Shown piece by piece: positions 37,657 through 49,388 of a DNA stretch of 64,000 bases. The stretch is from Selenomonadales bacterium. Its GTDB lineage: Bacteria; Bacillota; Negativicutes; Sporomusales; UBA7701. Position 1 is the stretch's first letter; each line of letters begins with the position of its first letter. The DNA lies in the NCBI GenBank assembly GCA_029976065.1, contig JARKNV010000016.1:1-64000 (forward strand), given 5' to 3'. The notes under the pieces are model-generated. The model had not been told where the DNA came from. It made no database searches and saw nothing but the letters and a program-made list of their open reading frames with translations. The position numbers and the translations under genes are program-made.

Positions 37657-39807
37657 TTGGACAACGACAAAACCCAGTCCTTTAGAGTGGCCGACGCGAT
37701 GCCGGAAGACGTCGGCCAGGGATATATCCGGCTCGACAACGAGGACATGGATAAGCTGGGCCTGATAATCGGCGACATCGCCGAGATCCAGGGACGGAAA
37801 ACCACCGTCGCCAAGGTCGTTCCCTGCTACACGCCCTTCAAGCGCCAAAACCTCGCCCAGCTCGAAGCCGTCATCCGCCAGAACGCCGGGGTGGGCCTCG
37901 ACGAGCGGATCGTCATCCGCAAAACCGCCCACAAAGGCGCCCAGACCCTTGTCCTCAGTCCGCTGGACACCACGATAGATTTCAGCGCCGGCCAGGATAT
38001 CAAGCATCTCGAGCGAATCCTCAACGGCCTGCCGGTGATCATCGGCGACAAAGTCAAGGTAACGCTCGCCGGAGCCCGCGCCCAGTACTTCACCGTCCTC
38101 GGCACGGCTCCCCAGGGAGCGGTGGTCGTCAACGCCGCCACCAAAATCACCGTCACCAAGCCCGACGCCCAGGAAGACCTCAGCTACTGCGCCTCATACG
38201 AAGACGTTGGCGGACTCGACAAAGAACTGCAGCGCGTCCGCGAGATGATCGAGCTGCCGCTCAAATACCCCGAGATATTCCGGCAGCTGGGGGTGGAAGC
38301 GCCCAAAGGCGTGCTGCTGTACGGCCCGCCCGGCACCGGCAAAACGCTGATGGCGCGGGCGGTGGCCAGCGAGAGCCGGGCGGCCTTCCTCCACGTCAAC
38401 GGCCCGGAAATCGTCAACAAGTTTTACGGCGAAAGCGAAGCCAGGCTGCGCGAACTGTTCGAGACCGCCCAACGGCGGGCCCCGGCGATCATCTTCATCG
38501 ACGAAATCGACGCCATTGCCCCCAAGCGCACCGAAGTCATCGGCGACGTCGAAAAGCGGATCGTCGCCCAGCTGCTGGCCCTCATGGACGGGCTCAAGAG
38601 CCGGGGCGAGGTAATCGTCATCGGCGCCACCAACGTGCCGGACATGGTCGATCCCGCCCTGCGGCGGCCCGGACGCTTCGACCGCGAGATATCCACCAAT
38701 CCCCCCGACTGGCAGGGGCGGCTCACCATCCTCAAGATCCATACCCGCACCATGAAGCTCGACGGCTCGGTGGACCTCGACCGGCTGGCCCGCGTCACCC
38801 ACGGCTTCGTCGGCGCCGACCTCGCCATCCTCTGCAAAGAGGCCGGCATGAACGCCATCCGCCGCATCCTGCCTGTGCTCGACTTCGGCGCCGACCGGCT
38901 CCGGCCCGACGAGCTCGACAAGTGCAACATCACGGCCGACGACTTCCTCCAGGCCTTCCGCGAGGTCGAGCCCACGGCCACGCGGGAATTCTTCGGCGAC
39001 CGGCCCACCACCCAGTGGCATCAGGTCGGCGGCCTGGACGGCATCAAAGAAAAACTCCAGGCCGTCATCGAACTGCCGCTGGCCTTCCCCGACCTCTTCC
39101 GCCGCACACGGCAGCGCATGCCCAAAGGCGTGCTCCTCACAGGCGGGCCGGGCACCGGCAAAACGCTCGTCGTCCGCGCCCTGGCCGGCTCCAGCGGCGC
39201 CCACTTCATCGCCGTCGACGCCTCCACCCTCCACTCCCGCTGGCTGGGCGAAGCCGAAAAAGGCCTGCGGCAAATATTCAAACGGGCCAAGCAAGTCGCC
39301 CCCTGCATCCTCTTCTTCGACGAAATCGACGCCCTCGCCCCCGTCCGCGCCGGCGACCGGCAGGGAGGGGGAAGGCTCGTCAGTCAGCTCCTGCTGGAGC
39401 TCGACAACCTCATGGACGCCGCCGGCGTAGTCGTCGTCGCCGCCACCAACCGGCCCGACCTCCTCGACCCCGCCCTCATGCGCTCCGGGCGCTTCGACTA
39501 CCGCATCGAACTGCCGAAACCCGGCCCGGCCGAGCGGGAGGAAATCTTCCGCATCCACACCGACGGCGTCCCGCTCGGCGCCGACATCGACTTATCCCTG
39601 CTGGCCGGGCGCACCGACGGCCTGGTGGGCGCCGACATCGAAACACTGTGCAAACACGCCGCCATGGCGGCCATCAAACGCTACATCGCCGCCGGCCGCG
39701 AGAGCGGCGAAGAGGGGCCGGTCGTGCGGGCCGACGACTTCACGGCCGCCTTCCGGGAAACGGGTGCGTCTTCGCAAACGGAATTAAAAGGGGGTGGCAC
39801 ATGGTAG
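37657..39807 (+). CDS. CDC48/VAT-type AAA ATPase with two AAA domains
   Basis: 716 residues. Residues 1-180 are the double-psi barrel N-domain of the CDC48 family (starts FRVADAMPEDVGQGYIRLDN). Two complete AAA modules follow: D1 with GPPGTGKT (about 224) and FIDEIDAIAPKR; D2 with GGPGTGKT (about 497) and FFDEIDALAPVR, each with arginine fingers (RRPGRFDREI, MRSGRFDYRI). Such unfoldases are universal in archaea and eukaryotes and patchy in bacteria. TTG start behind AGAGGAGGG. It is followed after 49 bases by the oxidoreductase genes and shares their promoter, suggesting a role in assembly or turnover of that enzyme (inference). Confidence 0.92.
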   Translation: MDNDKTQSFRVADAMPEDVGQGYIRLDNEDMDKLGLIIGDIAEIQGRKTTVAKVVPCYTPFKRQNLAQLEAVIRQNAGVGLDERIVIRKTAHKGAQTLVLSPLDTTIDFSAGQDIKHLERILNGLPVIIGDKVKVTLAGARAQYFTVLGTAPQGAVVVNAATKITVTKPDAQEDLSYCASYEDVGGLDKELQRVREMIELPLKYPEIFRQLGVEAPKGVLLYGPPGTGKTLMARAVASESRAAFLHVNGPEIVNKFYGESEARLRELFETAQRRAPAIIFIDEIDAIAPKRTEVIGDVEKRIVAQLLALMDGLKSRGEVIVIGATNVPDMVDPALRRPGRFDREISTNPPDWQGRLTILKIHTRTMKLDGSVDLDRLARVTHGFVGADLAILCKEAGMNAIRRILPVLDFGADRLRPDELDKCNITADDFLQAFREVEPTATREFFGDRPTTQWHQVGGLDGIKEKLQAVIELPLAFPDLFRRTRQRMPKGVLLTGGPGTGKTLVVRALAGSSGAHFIAVDASTLHSRWLGEAEKGLRQIFKRAKQVAPCILFFDEIDALAPVRAGDRQGGGRLVSQLLLELDNLMDAAGVVVVAATNRPDLLDPALMRSGRFDYRIELPKPGPAEREEIFRIHTDGVPLGADIDLSLLAGRTDGLVGADIETLCKHAAMAAIKRYIAAGRESGEEGPVVRADDFTAAFRETGASSQTELKGGGTW

Positions 39808-39856
39808 TGGGCATAATCCCCGGCGATCATTACCAAAGCAAAAAGGAGGAGAAAAA

Positions 39857-40552
39857 ATGACACTGGCGGTTGCTATCGACCCCAACATGCTGGAAGTCAC
39901 CGTATGGACGAGAGGCGTAACCCTGGCGAAGGAGGCCCGCGACACCGCCACCCTGCTGGCCAAGGCCGGCAAAGCGGAGGGCAAATACGTCCAATCGTTC
40001 GACAACTACGTCGACCTGCCCGACCGGATCGGCGTCCCCTGCAAGAGCTACGCCCGCCTAAGTCCCGACCCCATCGAAACCTTCTATGAATACGAGAACT
40101 ACCGTCCCGACATCGTCGTGCTGGCCGAGGAAACGCTCGTCAAAGGCCACAACATCCTCAAAGGGGCCAAGCCGGGCTGCGTCGTCGTCATCAACACCGC
40201 CCGCGACCCCGAGAAACTGCTCAAATGGATCTCGCCCAAAGAAAACCTGAAGCACCTCAAAGCCGTGGCCTGCATCGACGCCAACGCCCTCGGGGCCGGC
40301 GTAATGCTCACCTTCGACGGCACCGAAGGCTCGGGCGACGACACCAAGATCGGCGCCGGCGTCGGCGCGGCCATCGCCGGGGCGGTCGCCAAGGCCACCG
40401 GCTGCGTCAGGCTCGAATCGCTCGTCGGCGTCGCCGAAAACAAAGCGGCCGTCAAGCAAGGCTACGAAAAAGCGACCGTCCTGCCGGTGTGCCGGGGCGA
40501 AGCCTTCGCCTGCGGCCTGCCGGAAGACCCTCAGGAAATCAAGTGGAAATAA
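39857..40552 (+). CDS. Oxalate oxidoreductase, gamma subunit
   Basis: 231 residues of the 2-oxoacid:ferredoxin oxidoreductase gamma (domain III) family, with a glycine-rich CoA/ferredoxin-enzyme fold: IVVLAEETLVKG, CVVVINTARDPEKLL, AVACIDANALGAGVML. It builds the shell of the complex and holds no cluster. As far as I recall the Moorella enzyme has gamma and delta fused; here they are separate genes. AAAAGGAGGAG precedes the ATG. The assignment to oxalate rests on the alpha subunit at 40881. Confidence 0.85.
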   Translation: MTLAVAIDPNMLEVTVWTRGVTLAKEARDTATLLAKAGKAEGKYVQSFDNYVDLPDRIGVPCKSYARLSPDPIETFYEYENYRPDIVVLAEETLVKGHNILKGAKPGCVVVINTARDPEKLLKWISPKENLKHLKAVACIDANALGAGVMLTFDGTEGSGDDTKIGAGVGAAIAGAVAKATGCVRLESLVGVAENKAAVKQGYEKATVLPVCRGEAFACGLPEDPQEIKWK

Positions 40553-40586
40553 CCCGGGCCCGGAAATTTTACTAGGAGGTGCCTAC

Positions 40587-40877
40587 ATGTCGAAGACTTA
40601 CAAACAAGTCCCCTTTGCGGCCATAGTACCTTCGCCCACCGTGGCCAACGAGCACATGGTGACAGGCAACTGGCGTTACCTGCGCCCCGTCATCGACAAA
40701 GGCCAGTGCACCCAGTGCAAGACCTGCTGGATATTCTGCCCCGATGCCTGCGTCAACTTCTCCCCGGACGACGGAGTCGACTTCAACCTCAAATACTGCA
40801 AAGGCTGCGGCGTATGCAGCAGCGTCTGCCCGGTCGGCGCGATCAGCCGGGTGCCCGAGCTGGATTTTGACGAATAG
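40587..40877 (+). CDS. Oxalate oxidoreductase, delta (ferredoxin) subunit
   Basis: 96 residues with two 4Fe-4S motifs, CTQCKTCWIFCPDAC and CKGCGVCSSVCPVGA. It relays electrons from the beta-subunit cluster to an external ferredoxin. AGGAGGTG before the ATG; only three bases separate it from the alpha gene. Confidence 0.92.
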   Translation: MSKTYKQVPFAAIVPSPTVANEHMVTGNWRYLRPVIDKGQCTQCKTCWIFCPDACVNFSPDDGVDFNLKYCKGCGVCSSVCPVGAISRVPELDFDE

Positions 40878-40880
40878 GGA

Positions 40881-43104
<2,224 letters not shown>

Positions 43105-43137
43105 CGCCGGCCAAACAGCAGGCGGACACAGTCCCTG

Positions 43138-43172
43138 GCGCCCCCGTGAACAAAAGGCGCCGGGGGCTTTCT
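43138..43172 (+). terminator. Terminator after the oxalate oxidoreductase genes
   Basis: GCCCCCG and CGGGGGC pair around a loop containing GGCGC, then TTTCTCTT. Moderate strength. Confidence 0.65.
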
Positions 43173-43217
43173 CTTCTCGTTCTTCAGTGTTAGCTAGGCA
43201 AGAAAGGGAGATGCCAA

Positions 43218-44813
43218 GTGCAAGGTTTGCCAGAACTGACAATTGGACGCTGGCTCGTCGCCTGGATCCCCATTTTCCTCGTCCTCGTCCTCATGATGGG
43301 TCTACGGATGAGCGGCGGTAAATCCGGCGCGGTGTCCTGGGTGGCTTCTTTGCTGATTGGCGCCTATTTCTTTGGCGGCGACCTGAAGCTCCTCGCTTCG
43401 GGCACCGTCAAAGGCTTATGGACGACAGTCTGGGTCCTCTACATCATCTGGGGGGCGATGACCCTCTACAATGTCGTCGACGTAACCGGCAGCTTCAAAG
43501 TGATCGCCTCCACCTTCACCCGCCTGACGCACGGCAACAAACTCCTCCAACTGCTCGTGCTCGGCTGGGCCTTCCCGTCCTTCATCCAGGGCGTATGCGG
43601 CTTCGGCGTGCCTGTCGCGGTAAGCGCGCCCCTGCTCGTCGGCCTGGGCTTCGACCCCATCCTCGCCGTCGTCACCGCCCTCATCGGCCACTCCTGGGCC
43701 GTGACCTTCGGCTCGCTCGGGTCCTCCTACTCCGTCCTCGTGCGCCTCACCGACCTCGACCCCACCAGGCTGGCCACCTTCGGCGCCTTATTCCTCGGCA
43801 TCGCCTGCGTCATGGTCGGTTTCTCCATCGCCCACTACTACGGTGGCTGGCGGGCCATGAAGGAATCGGTGCCCGCCGTCCTCTGCCTCGGCCTGTCGAT
43901 GGGCGCCATGCTCAACATCATGTGCAACTTCGTCACCCCCTACGTCGCCTCGTTCACCGCCGGCATGGTCGGCCTCCTCGTCGGCGGCCTCGTCGTCACC
44001 AAACTCGGCGCCTACCGGCCCAAGGACGGCCTGCTCCTCCAGGAGGCCGGGGCCGAGCCGTTCGGCTTCCACCGGGCCTTTTCAGCCTACTACCTGCTCA
44101 TCGGCGTCGTCTTCGTCGTCTACCTCGTCCCGCCCCTCAAGAACTGGCTCAACACCCTGTGGGAGATCGGCATGCCCTATCCCGAGACGAGGACCGTCTT
44201 CGGCTACACCAACAAAGCGGTCAAAACCTACGCCGGCATCAAAATGTTCACCGCCCCCGGCACGCTCATCTTCGCCTCCGCCTTCCTCGCCTACCTCTAC
44301 TACCGGCTGGCGAAACTGTGGCCCAAAGGCGGCGGCAAAACCGTCCTCAACAAATCGGTCAAGCAGGCCATCGGCGCCACCCTCACCGTCATGACCATGA
44401 GCATGATGGCGGTCGTAATGATGGAAACCGGCATGACCAGCTACCTCGCCAACGGCATGGCCAAATACTTCGGGGTGGCCTACGCCGTCGTCTCGCCCTT
44501 CATCGGCGTCCTCGGCGCCTTCATGACCGGCAGCAACACCAACTCCAACATCCTCTTCACCGGCCTGCAGCGCGAAGTCGCCACCCTGCTGTCCGTCAGC
44601 CCGTTCGTCATCCTCGGCCTGCAGACGGCCGGCGGCGCCATCGGCAACATGTTTTGCCCGATGAACGTCGCCCTCGGCACCGGGGTGACCAACACCGTCG
44701 GCCGCGAAGGCGAATGCCTCAAAGCGACGACGCTGTATACCGTCGTCCAATGCCTGGTGATCGGCGCGATCGCCTGGCTGATGCTGTACGTGCTCTTCCC
44801 GGGCATCAAGTAG
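43218..44813 (+). CDS. LctP-family organic acid permease
   Basis: 531 residues with about 13 hydrophobic segments; L-lactate permease family motifs FIQGVCGFGVPVAVSAPLLVGLGF and GSNTNSNILFTGLQ and a C-terminal PMNVALGTGVTNTVGREGE. Family members carry lactate or glycolate with protons. Next to oxalate oxidoreductase it may bring in oxalate, glycolate or glyoxylate (inference). GTG start behind AAAGGGAG. Confidence 0.88.
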   Translation: MQGLPELTIGRWLVAWIPIFLVLVLMMGLRMSGGKSGAVSWVASLLIGAYFFGGDLKLLASGTVKGLWTTVWVLYIIWGAMTLYNVVDVTGSFKVIASTFTRLTHGNKLLQLLVLGWAFPSFIQGVCGFGVPVAVSAPLLVGLGFDPILAVVTALIGHSWAVTFGSLGSSYSVLVRLTDLDPTRLATFGALFLGIACVMVGFSIAHYYGGWRAMKESVPAVLCLGLSMGAMLNIMCNFVTPYVASFTAGMVGLLVGGLVVTKLGAYRPKDGLLLQEAGAEPFGFHRAFSAYYLLIGVVFVVYLVPPLKNWLNTLWEIGMPYPETRTVFGYTNKAVKTYAGIKMFTAPGTLIFASAFLAYLYYRLAKLWPKGGGKTVLNKSVKQAIGATLTVMTMSMMAVVMMETGMTSYLANGMAKYFGVAYAVVSPFIGVLGAFMTGSNTNSNILFTGLQREVATLLSVSPFVILGLQTAGGAIGNMFCPMNVALGTGVTNTVGREGECLKATTLYTVVQCLVIGAIAWLMLYVLFPGIK

Positions 44814-44825
44814 GAGGTGGCGGCA

Positions 44826-45044
44826 ATGACTCAGGCGAATCCGCAGACAAGCGCGCCGCAGGTATCGAAAGCGGCCGCATTCAAGAAAGAGTACAAACTC
44901 GCGGGCATGGTCATTTCGGTTATCGTCATGTGGCTCGATTACTTCCTGATCCACCAGGGCCTGATCGGCAACGACCTGGGCATCGTCAGCGGCGGCATGG
45001 TCGTCATGCTCGTCGCCGCGGCGATAGCCTACTACTTCGGTTAG
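44826..45044 (+). CDS. Small membrane protein, 72 aa
   Basis: Two hydrophobic segments (about residues 27-43 and 50-70) after a charged N-terminus with FKKEYKLAGM. It starts 13 bases after the permease stop behind AGGAGGTGG and ends at a hairpin, so it is probably co-made with the permease as a small partner. No family recognised. Confidence 0.75.
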   Translation: MTQANPQTSAPQVSKAAAFKKEYKLAGMVISVIVMWLDYFLIHQGLIGNDLGIVSGGMVVMLVAAAIAYYFG

Positions 45045-45068
45045 TCATCCGCCCTGCGGGCGGATGAC
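45044..45068 (+). terminator. Stem-loop after the small membrane protein gene
   Basis: GTCATCCGCCC-TGC-GGGCGGATGAC, an 11-bp perfect stem overlapping the last base of the stop codon; no U-tract. Confidence 0.6.
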
Positions 45069-45132
45069 GGCGGGGACTCGCCCGGCCCGGCCGCGCGGGT
45101 CCCGATTCTTTTCCGGGAAGGGGCTGGGGAAA

Positions 45133-46065
45133 ATGCGTTTCCTGCTGGCCGGCGGCGCCGGCGAGGTGGGCAGGCACGTGAGCCGCTACATACTGGAACA
45201 TGGGCATGAAGTCGTAGTGTTCGACAAAGCGCCCTGGGCGGAGGCGGGCGGGCTCGGCCCCCCGGCCGTCATCCGCGGCGATCTGCAGGACAAAAAGCTC
45301 CTTGCGGACGCCCTCGCGGGCACCGACATCGTCGTCAACCTCGCCTGGAGCTTCGCCGACGATGCCGCCACCATCTTCCGCGACGACCTCGGCGGCCACA
45401 TCAGCCTCCTCGAAGCCGCCGCCGGCCGGTGCCAACGCTTCATCTACGCCAGCACGGCCGCCGTCTACGGCGTTCCCCCGGGCGAACCGGTCACCGAAGA
45501 ACACCCCTGCCTGCCCCTCAAAGCCCGCAAGCCGCTCTACGCCCTCGGCAAGTTCGCCGCCGAGCAGCTTTGCCATATCTATCATCACGGCAAGGGGCTG
45601 CCGGCCACCGTCGTCCGCTTCTGGTGGGCGTTCGGCGACACCATCGGCGGCCGGCACCTGCGGGACATGATCGCCGCCGCCGAACGCAACGAACCGCTCA
45701 AGGTCGTTTCCGGCGCCGGCGGCACCTTCGTCACCATGGACGACCTCGCGGCCTTCATCCTCGCCGCCGCAGACGCGCCCGCCACCGCCGGCGGCGTCTA
45801 CAACCTCGGCAGCCTGTTTCTAACCTGGGCGGAGATCGCCGCCACGATCATCGACCTCGTCGGCTCGCGCTCCCTCCTCGTCGAATCGTCCGGCGGCGCC
45901 TGGCAGGGGCCGGCCTTCCTCAACGAACGCTGGCGGCTCAGCTGGGAAAAGGCCGCCCGGCACACCGGCTACAAGCCCCTGCTGGAAAATGGCGCCCTCC
46001 GCCGGGCCTTCGCCCGGGCCCTCGCCGGCTGCGCCGGCCGGGCCGCCCTGGGGGTGGTCCGGTGA
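45133..46065 (+). CDS. NAD-dependent epimerase/dehydratase (extended SDR)
   Basis: 310 residues with the Rossmann motif LLAGGAGEVGRHV at the N-terminus, FIYASTAAVYGVP and YALGKFAAEQLC (the catalytic Tyr-x-x-x-Lys), as in UDP-sugar epimerases. The substrate cannot be told. ATG 45133 follows AAGGGGCTGGGGA. Its stop overlaps the GTG of the next gene. Confidence 0.85.
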   Translation: MRFLLAGGAGEVGRHVSRYILEHGHEVVVFDKAPWAEAGGLGPPAVIRGDLQDKKLLADALAGTDIVVNLAWSFADDAATIFRDDLGGHISLLEAAAGRCQRFIYASTAAVYGVPPGEPVTEEHPCLPLKARKPLYALGKFAAEQLCHIYHHGKGLPATVVRFWWAFGDTIGGRHLRDMIAAAERNEPLKVVSGAGGTFVTMDDLAAFILAAADAPATAGGVYNLGSLFLTWAEIAATIIDLVGSRSLLVESSGGAWQGPAFLNERWRLSWEKAARHTGYKPLLENGALRRAFARALAGCAGRAALGVVR

Positions 46066-46571
46066 ACGGCGAGCGGGAGGGCGGTTGCCCGCCGCCGCCT
46101 TCCCCGCGGGCCGGCCTGCGCATCTTCTGCGGCGCCACCCTCGGCACGGCGGTCCTCACCTCCCTAGCCATGACCGCCGCCGTCCCCGTGCTGATCGCCT
46201 CCTTCGGCGCCTCCGCCTGCCTCATCTTCGCCGTGCCCCACGGCCCCTTCTCCCGGCCGCGCAACGTCATCCTCGGCCACGCCCTCGCCGCCCTCGTCGG
46301 CGTTGCCGTCGTCAACACCCTCGGCTGCACCTGGTACGGCGCCGCCCTCGCCGTCGGCGGCGCCGTCGCCGCCATGCTCTACAGCGGCACCCTCCATCCG
46401 CCGGCCGCCGCCACCGCCCTCATCGCCGTACTCACCAACCAGGGCCTCCTCTACCCCTTGGTGCCGGTGGCCGCCGGCGCCGCCGTCCTGTCGCTCGCCG
46501 GGCTGGTATTCAACCGCCTTGCCGAGGCCGCCGCCGCCAAGCACAGCCGCACCGCAGGCCGGGGAGGGTGA
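46062..46571 (+). CDS. HPP family membrane protein
   Basis: 169 residues with four hydrophobic segments and the family-defining LHPPAAATAL motif; FGASACLIFAVPHGPFSRPRN is also typical. Members include nitrite transporters of chloroplasts; bacterial roles are mostly unknown. GTG start overlaps the epimerase stop (GTGA), and the next gene follows after four bases. Confidence 0.88.
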   Translation: MNGEREGGCPPPPSPRAGLRIFCGATLGTAVLTSLAMTAAVPVLIASFGASACLIFAVPHGPFSRPRNVILGHALAALVGVAVVNTLGCTWYGAALAVGGAVAAMLYSGTLHPPAAATALIAVLTNQGLLYPLVPVAAGAAVLSLAGLVFNRLAEAAAAKHSRTAGRGG

Positions 46572-46575
46572 AAAC

Positions 46576-47469
46576 ATGCCCCTCAGCGACCTAACGCCGT
46601 CCGGGTCGGGAGCATGGTACTCCGGCCTGGTGCTGCTCGGGCTGGTCACCGGCGTTCTGACCGGCCTGCTTGGCATCGGCGGCGGCTTTCTCACCACCCC
46701 GGCCCTCAATATCCTCTTCGGCATCGCCTACCCGGTGGCGGTGGGCACCAGCCTCGCGCAGATCATGGCCGCAACCCTGCTTTCCACCCTGGGGCACTGG
46801 CGGCGGAAGAACGTCGACCTCAAGCTTGGCCTGCTCATGGCCGCCGGCAGCCTGGCCGGCGCCGAGATCGGCGTACGGCTGCTGCAGGCGATAACCGCCC
46901 TCGAACCGGTAACAATAAGCGGCCGGCCGCAGCCGCTCGTCGACCTCGTCCTCAACAGCTGCTACCTTGTCCTCATGGCCGGCGTAGCCGCCTTCATGCT
47001 GCGGGAAAGCCTGGCCTGCCGGTCCGGGGAACCGCAAACCGCGCTGGCCGACCAACTGCGAACCTTAACCATCCGGCCCGTCATCTCCCTCCCCGCGTCC
47101 GGCATCGAACAAATAAGCATCTGGGTACCCGGCGGCATAAGCCTCGCCGTTGGCTGCCTGGCCGGCCTGCTCGGCATCGGCGGCGGCTTCGTCGGCCTGC
47201 CGCTGATGCTCTACCTCATGGGCCTGCCCACCCGCCAGGCGGTGGGCACGAGCACCCTCCAGGTCTTCGTCGCCAGCGCTTACGGCGGCCTCCGCCACTG
47301 GCAGCAGGGCCACGCCGACCTTTTCGTCGCCTTATGGCTGATCCTCGGCGCGGTTATCGGCATAAGAATAGGCCTGAAGCTATGCGCCCGCGTCGACGCG
47401 CGCGCAATCAGACAAGGCTTCGCCGTCCTGCTGCTCCTGGCCGCCCTGCTGGTCGCCTCCCGGTTATAG
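46576..47469 (+). CDS. TauE/SafE family sulfite/organoanion exporter
   Basis: 297 residues, about eight hydrophobic segments in two repeats, each with the family motif GLLGIGGGF (residues near 30 and 200). TauE/SafE proteins export sulfite, sulfoacetate or similar anions. Preceded by GGGGAGGG. Last gene of the epimerase-HPP-TauE unit. Confidence 0.88.
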   Translation: MPLSDLTPSGSGAWYSGLVLLGLVTGVLTGLLGIGGGFLTTPALNILFGIAYPVAVGTSLAQIMAATLLSTLGHWRRKNVDLKLGLLMAAGSLAGAEIGVRLLQAITALEPVTISGRPQPLVDLVLNSCYLVLMAGVAAFMLRESLACRSGEPQTALADQLRTLTIRPVISLPASGIEQISIWVPGGISLAVGCLAGLLGIGGGFVGLPLMLYLMGLPTRQAVGTSTLQVFVASAYGGLRHWQQGHADLFVALWLILGAVIGIRIGLKLCARVDARAIRQGFAVLLLLAALLVASRL

Positions 47470-47530
47470 AAACAAAAATCGATCCTCCGGTCGCGGAAAA
47501 TCTAAATAATTTCCTTGGCACACTTTCCCC

Positions 47531-47547
47531 TTGTCCCTCATATACTG
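47531..47547 (+). promoter_or_regulatory. Promoter-like motif ahead of the YlmC/YmxH gene
   Basis: TTGTCCCTCATATACTG, matching the motif at 27957-27973 in 15 of 17 positions. The CATATACT core resembles sporulation-sigma -10 boxes, which fits the sporulation link of the next gene. Confidence 0.4.
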
Positions 47548-47583
47548 TTAGCGAAACAAGCAGGGAAGGGCGGAGGGGGCACC

Positions 47584-47847
47584 ATGATTAAAACCAGCGA
47601 CCTTAAAATCAAAGAAGTGGTCAATGTCATCGACGGCAAGCGGCTGGGAGCCATCACCGACATCGAGATCGACATCGAAAGCGGCCGTCTCACCGCCATC
47701 GTCGTGCCCGGCCCCGGCCGCTTCCTCGGCCTGTTCGGCCGCAACGAAGACATCGTCATCCCCTGGGACAAAATCAGCAAAATCGGCGTCGACTGCATCC
47801 TCGTCGAAAGCCCGCAGTTTGCGGACCTAAAACACATCGAAAAATGA
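47584..47847 (+). CDS. YlmC/YmxH family PRC-barrel protein
   Basis: 87 residues, one PRC-barrel domain: KTSDLKIKEVVNVIDGKRLG, ITDIEIDIESGRLTAIVVPG and DIVIPWDKISKIG. The group is found across spore formers and named for sporulation-linked YlmC/YmxH; molecular role unknown. GGGCGGAGGGGG precedes ATG 47584. Ends in a terminator. Confidence 0.88.
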   Translation: MIKTSDLKIKEVVNVIDGKRLGAITDIEIDIESGRLTAIVVPGPGRFLGLFGRNEDIVIPWDKISKIGVDCILVESPQFADLKHIEK

Positions 47848-47851
47848 TTGA

Positions 47852-47875
47852 AAAAAGCGGCGCAAGCCGCTTTTT
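47852..47875 (+). terminator. Rho-independent terminator
   Basis: AAAAAGCGGC-GCAA-GCCGCTTTTT. Confidence 0.88.
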
Positions 47876-47972
47876 CCTTTTCCCCTCGCAAAAAAACTTC
47901 CGCCCCGACAGGGAACCCGCGGCAAAAATGAGAATAATAGCCTTATAAAATACCCTCCCGGAGGCAACAACA

Positions 47973-49388
47973 ATGACCGACAAATACGACCTCGCCCTCA
48001 TCGGCCTCGCCGTCATGGGCGAAAACCTCGCCCGCAACATCGCCGGCCGCGGCCACCGCATCGCCGTCTACAATCGCACCGCCGACCGCACCCGCGCCTT
48101 CCTCGCCGGCCCCGCCGCCGGCCTGCCCATCGGCGCCGCCTACACCCTCGCCGACCTCGCCGCCATGCTCGCCAGGCCCCGCAAAATCTTCCTCATGGTC
48201 AAAGCCGGCCAGCCCGTCGACGACATGCTCGCCGCCCTCCGGCCCCACCTCGAGCCCGGCGACATCGTCATGGACGGCGGCAACTCCCACTACCCCGACA
48301 CCCGCCGCCGCCACGCCGCCCTTGCCGCCGAAGGCATCCGCTACCTCGGCGTCGGCGTATCCGGCGGAGAGGAGGGCGCCCTCACCGGCCCCAGCATCAT
48401 GCCCGGCGGCGACCCCGACGCCTACGCCGCCGTCGCCCCCGTCCTCACCTCCATCGCCGCCCGCGCCGCCGGCCGTCCCTGCTGCGCCTACGTCGGCCCC
48501 GACGGCGCCGGCCACTACGTCAAAATGGTCCACAACGGCATCGAATACGGCGACATGCAGCTCATCGCCGAAGCCTACGCCACCATGAAAGACCTCCTCG
48601 GCATGAGCGCCGCCGAAATGCAGCCGGTCTTCGCCGCCTGGAACGCCGGCCGCCTCCAATCCTACCTCATCGAAATCACCGCCGCCATCCTCGGCCACGC
48701 CGACCCCCTCACCGGCCGGCCCCTCGTCGACCTCATCCTCGACAAAGCCGGGCAGAAGGGCACCGGCAAATGGACCTCCCAGGACGCCCTCGACCTCGGC
48801 GTCCCCGTGCCCACCATCACCGAAGCCGTCTTCGCCCGCTGCCTCTCCGCCTACAAAGACGAGCGCGTCGCCGCCGCCGGCCTCCTCGCCGGCCCGCGGG
48901 ACACCTGGCAGGGCGACCGGGCCGCCTTCCTCGCCGCCCTCGAAGCCGCCCTCTACGCCGCCAAAATCTGTTCCTACGCCCAGGGCTTCGCCCTCCTCCG
49001 CGCCGCCGCGCAGAACTACGCCTGGGACCTCAAATACGGCGAAATCGCCCTCCTCTGGCGGGGCGGCTGCATTATCCGCGCCGCCTTCCTCGAAGACATC
49101 GCCGCCGCCTACGGCCGCAACCCCGCCCTGGCCAACCTCCTCACCGACCCCTTCTTCACCGCCGCCCTCGAAAACAGCCACGCCGGCCTGCGCGAAGTCG
49201 TCGCCGCCTGCCAGACCCGCGGCATCCCCGTCCCCGCCTTCAGCGCCTCCCTCGCCTACTACGACGGCTACCGCCGCGCCGTCCTGCCCGCCAACCTCAT
49301 CCAGGCCCAGCGCGACTACTTCGGCGCCCATACCTACGAACGGACCGACCGGGAGGGAACATTTCATACGGATTGGATGAAGAAATAG
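47973..49388 (+). CDS. gnd: 6-phosphogluconate dehydrogenase, decarboxylating
   Basis: 471 residues, the long NADP-type form. N-terminal GLAVMGENLARNIAGRG dinucleotide motif with NRT after the second strand, GGNSHYPDT, the substrate motif VSGGEEGALTGPSIMPGG, catalytic KMVHNGIEYGDMQLI, and the C-terminal REGTFHTDW. It converts 6-phosphogluconate to ribulose-5-phosphate. A divergent gluconate-type kinase lies convergently next to it, so the two form a gluconate shunt. CGGAGG precedes the ATG. Confidence 0.94.
   Translation: MTDKYDLALIGLAVMGENLARNIAGRGHRIAVYNRTADRTRAFLAGPAAGLPIGAAYTLADLAAMLARPRKIFLMVKAGQPVDDMLAALRPHLEPGDIVMDGGNSHYPDTRRRHAALAAEGIRYLGVGVSGGEEGALTGPSIMPGGDPDAYAAVAPVLTSIAARAAGRPCCAYVGPDGAGHYVKMVHNGIEYGDMQLIAEAYATMKDLLGMSAAEMQPVFAAWNAGRLQSYLIEITAAILGHADPLTGRPLVDLILDKAGQKGTGKWTSQDALDLGVPVPTITEAVFARCLSAYKDERVAAAGLLAGPRDTWQGDRAAFLAALEAALYAAKICSYAQGFALLRAAAQNYAWDLKYGEIALLWRGGCIIRAAFLEDIAAAYGRNPALANLLTDPFFTAALENSHAGLREVVAACQTRGIPVPAFSASLAYYDGYRRAVLPANLIQAQRDYFGAHTYERTDREGTFHTDWMKK

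Noticed and set aside
47515-47533. TGGCAC near 47517 as a third sigma-54 promoter
   Set aside because: No TGC at the required -12 distance.
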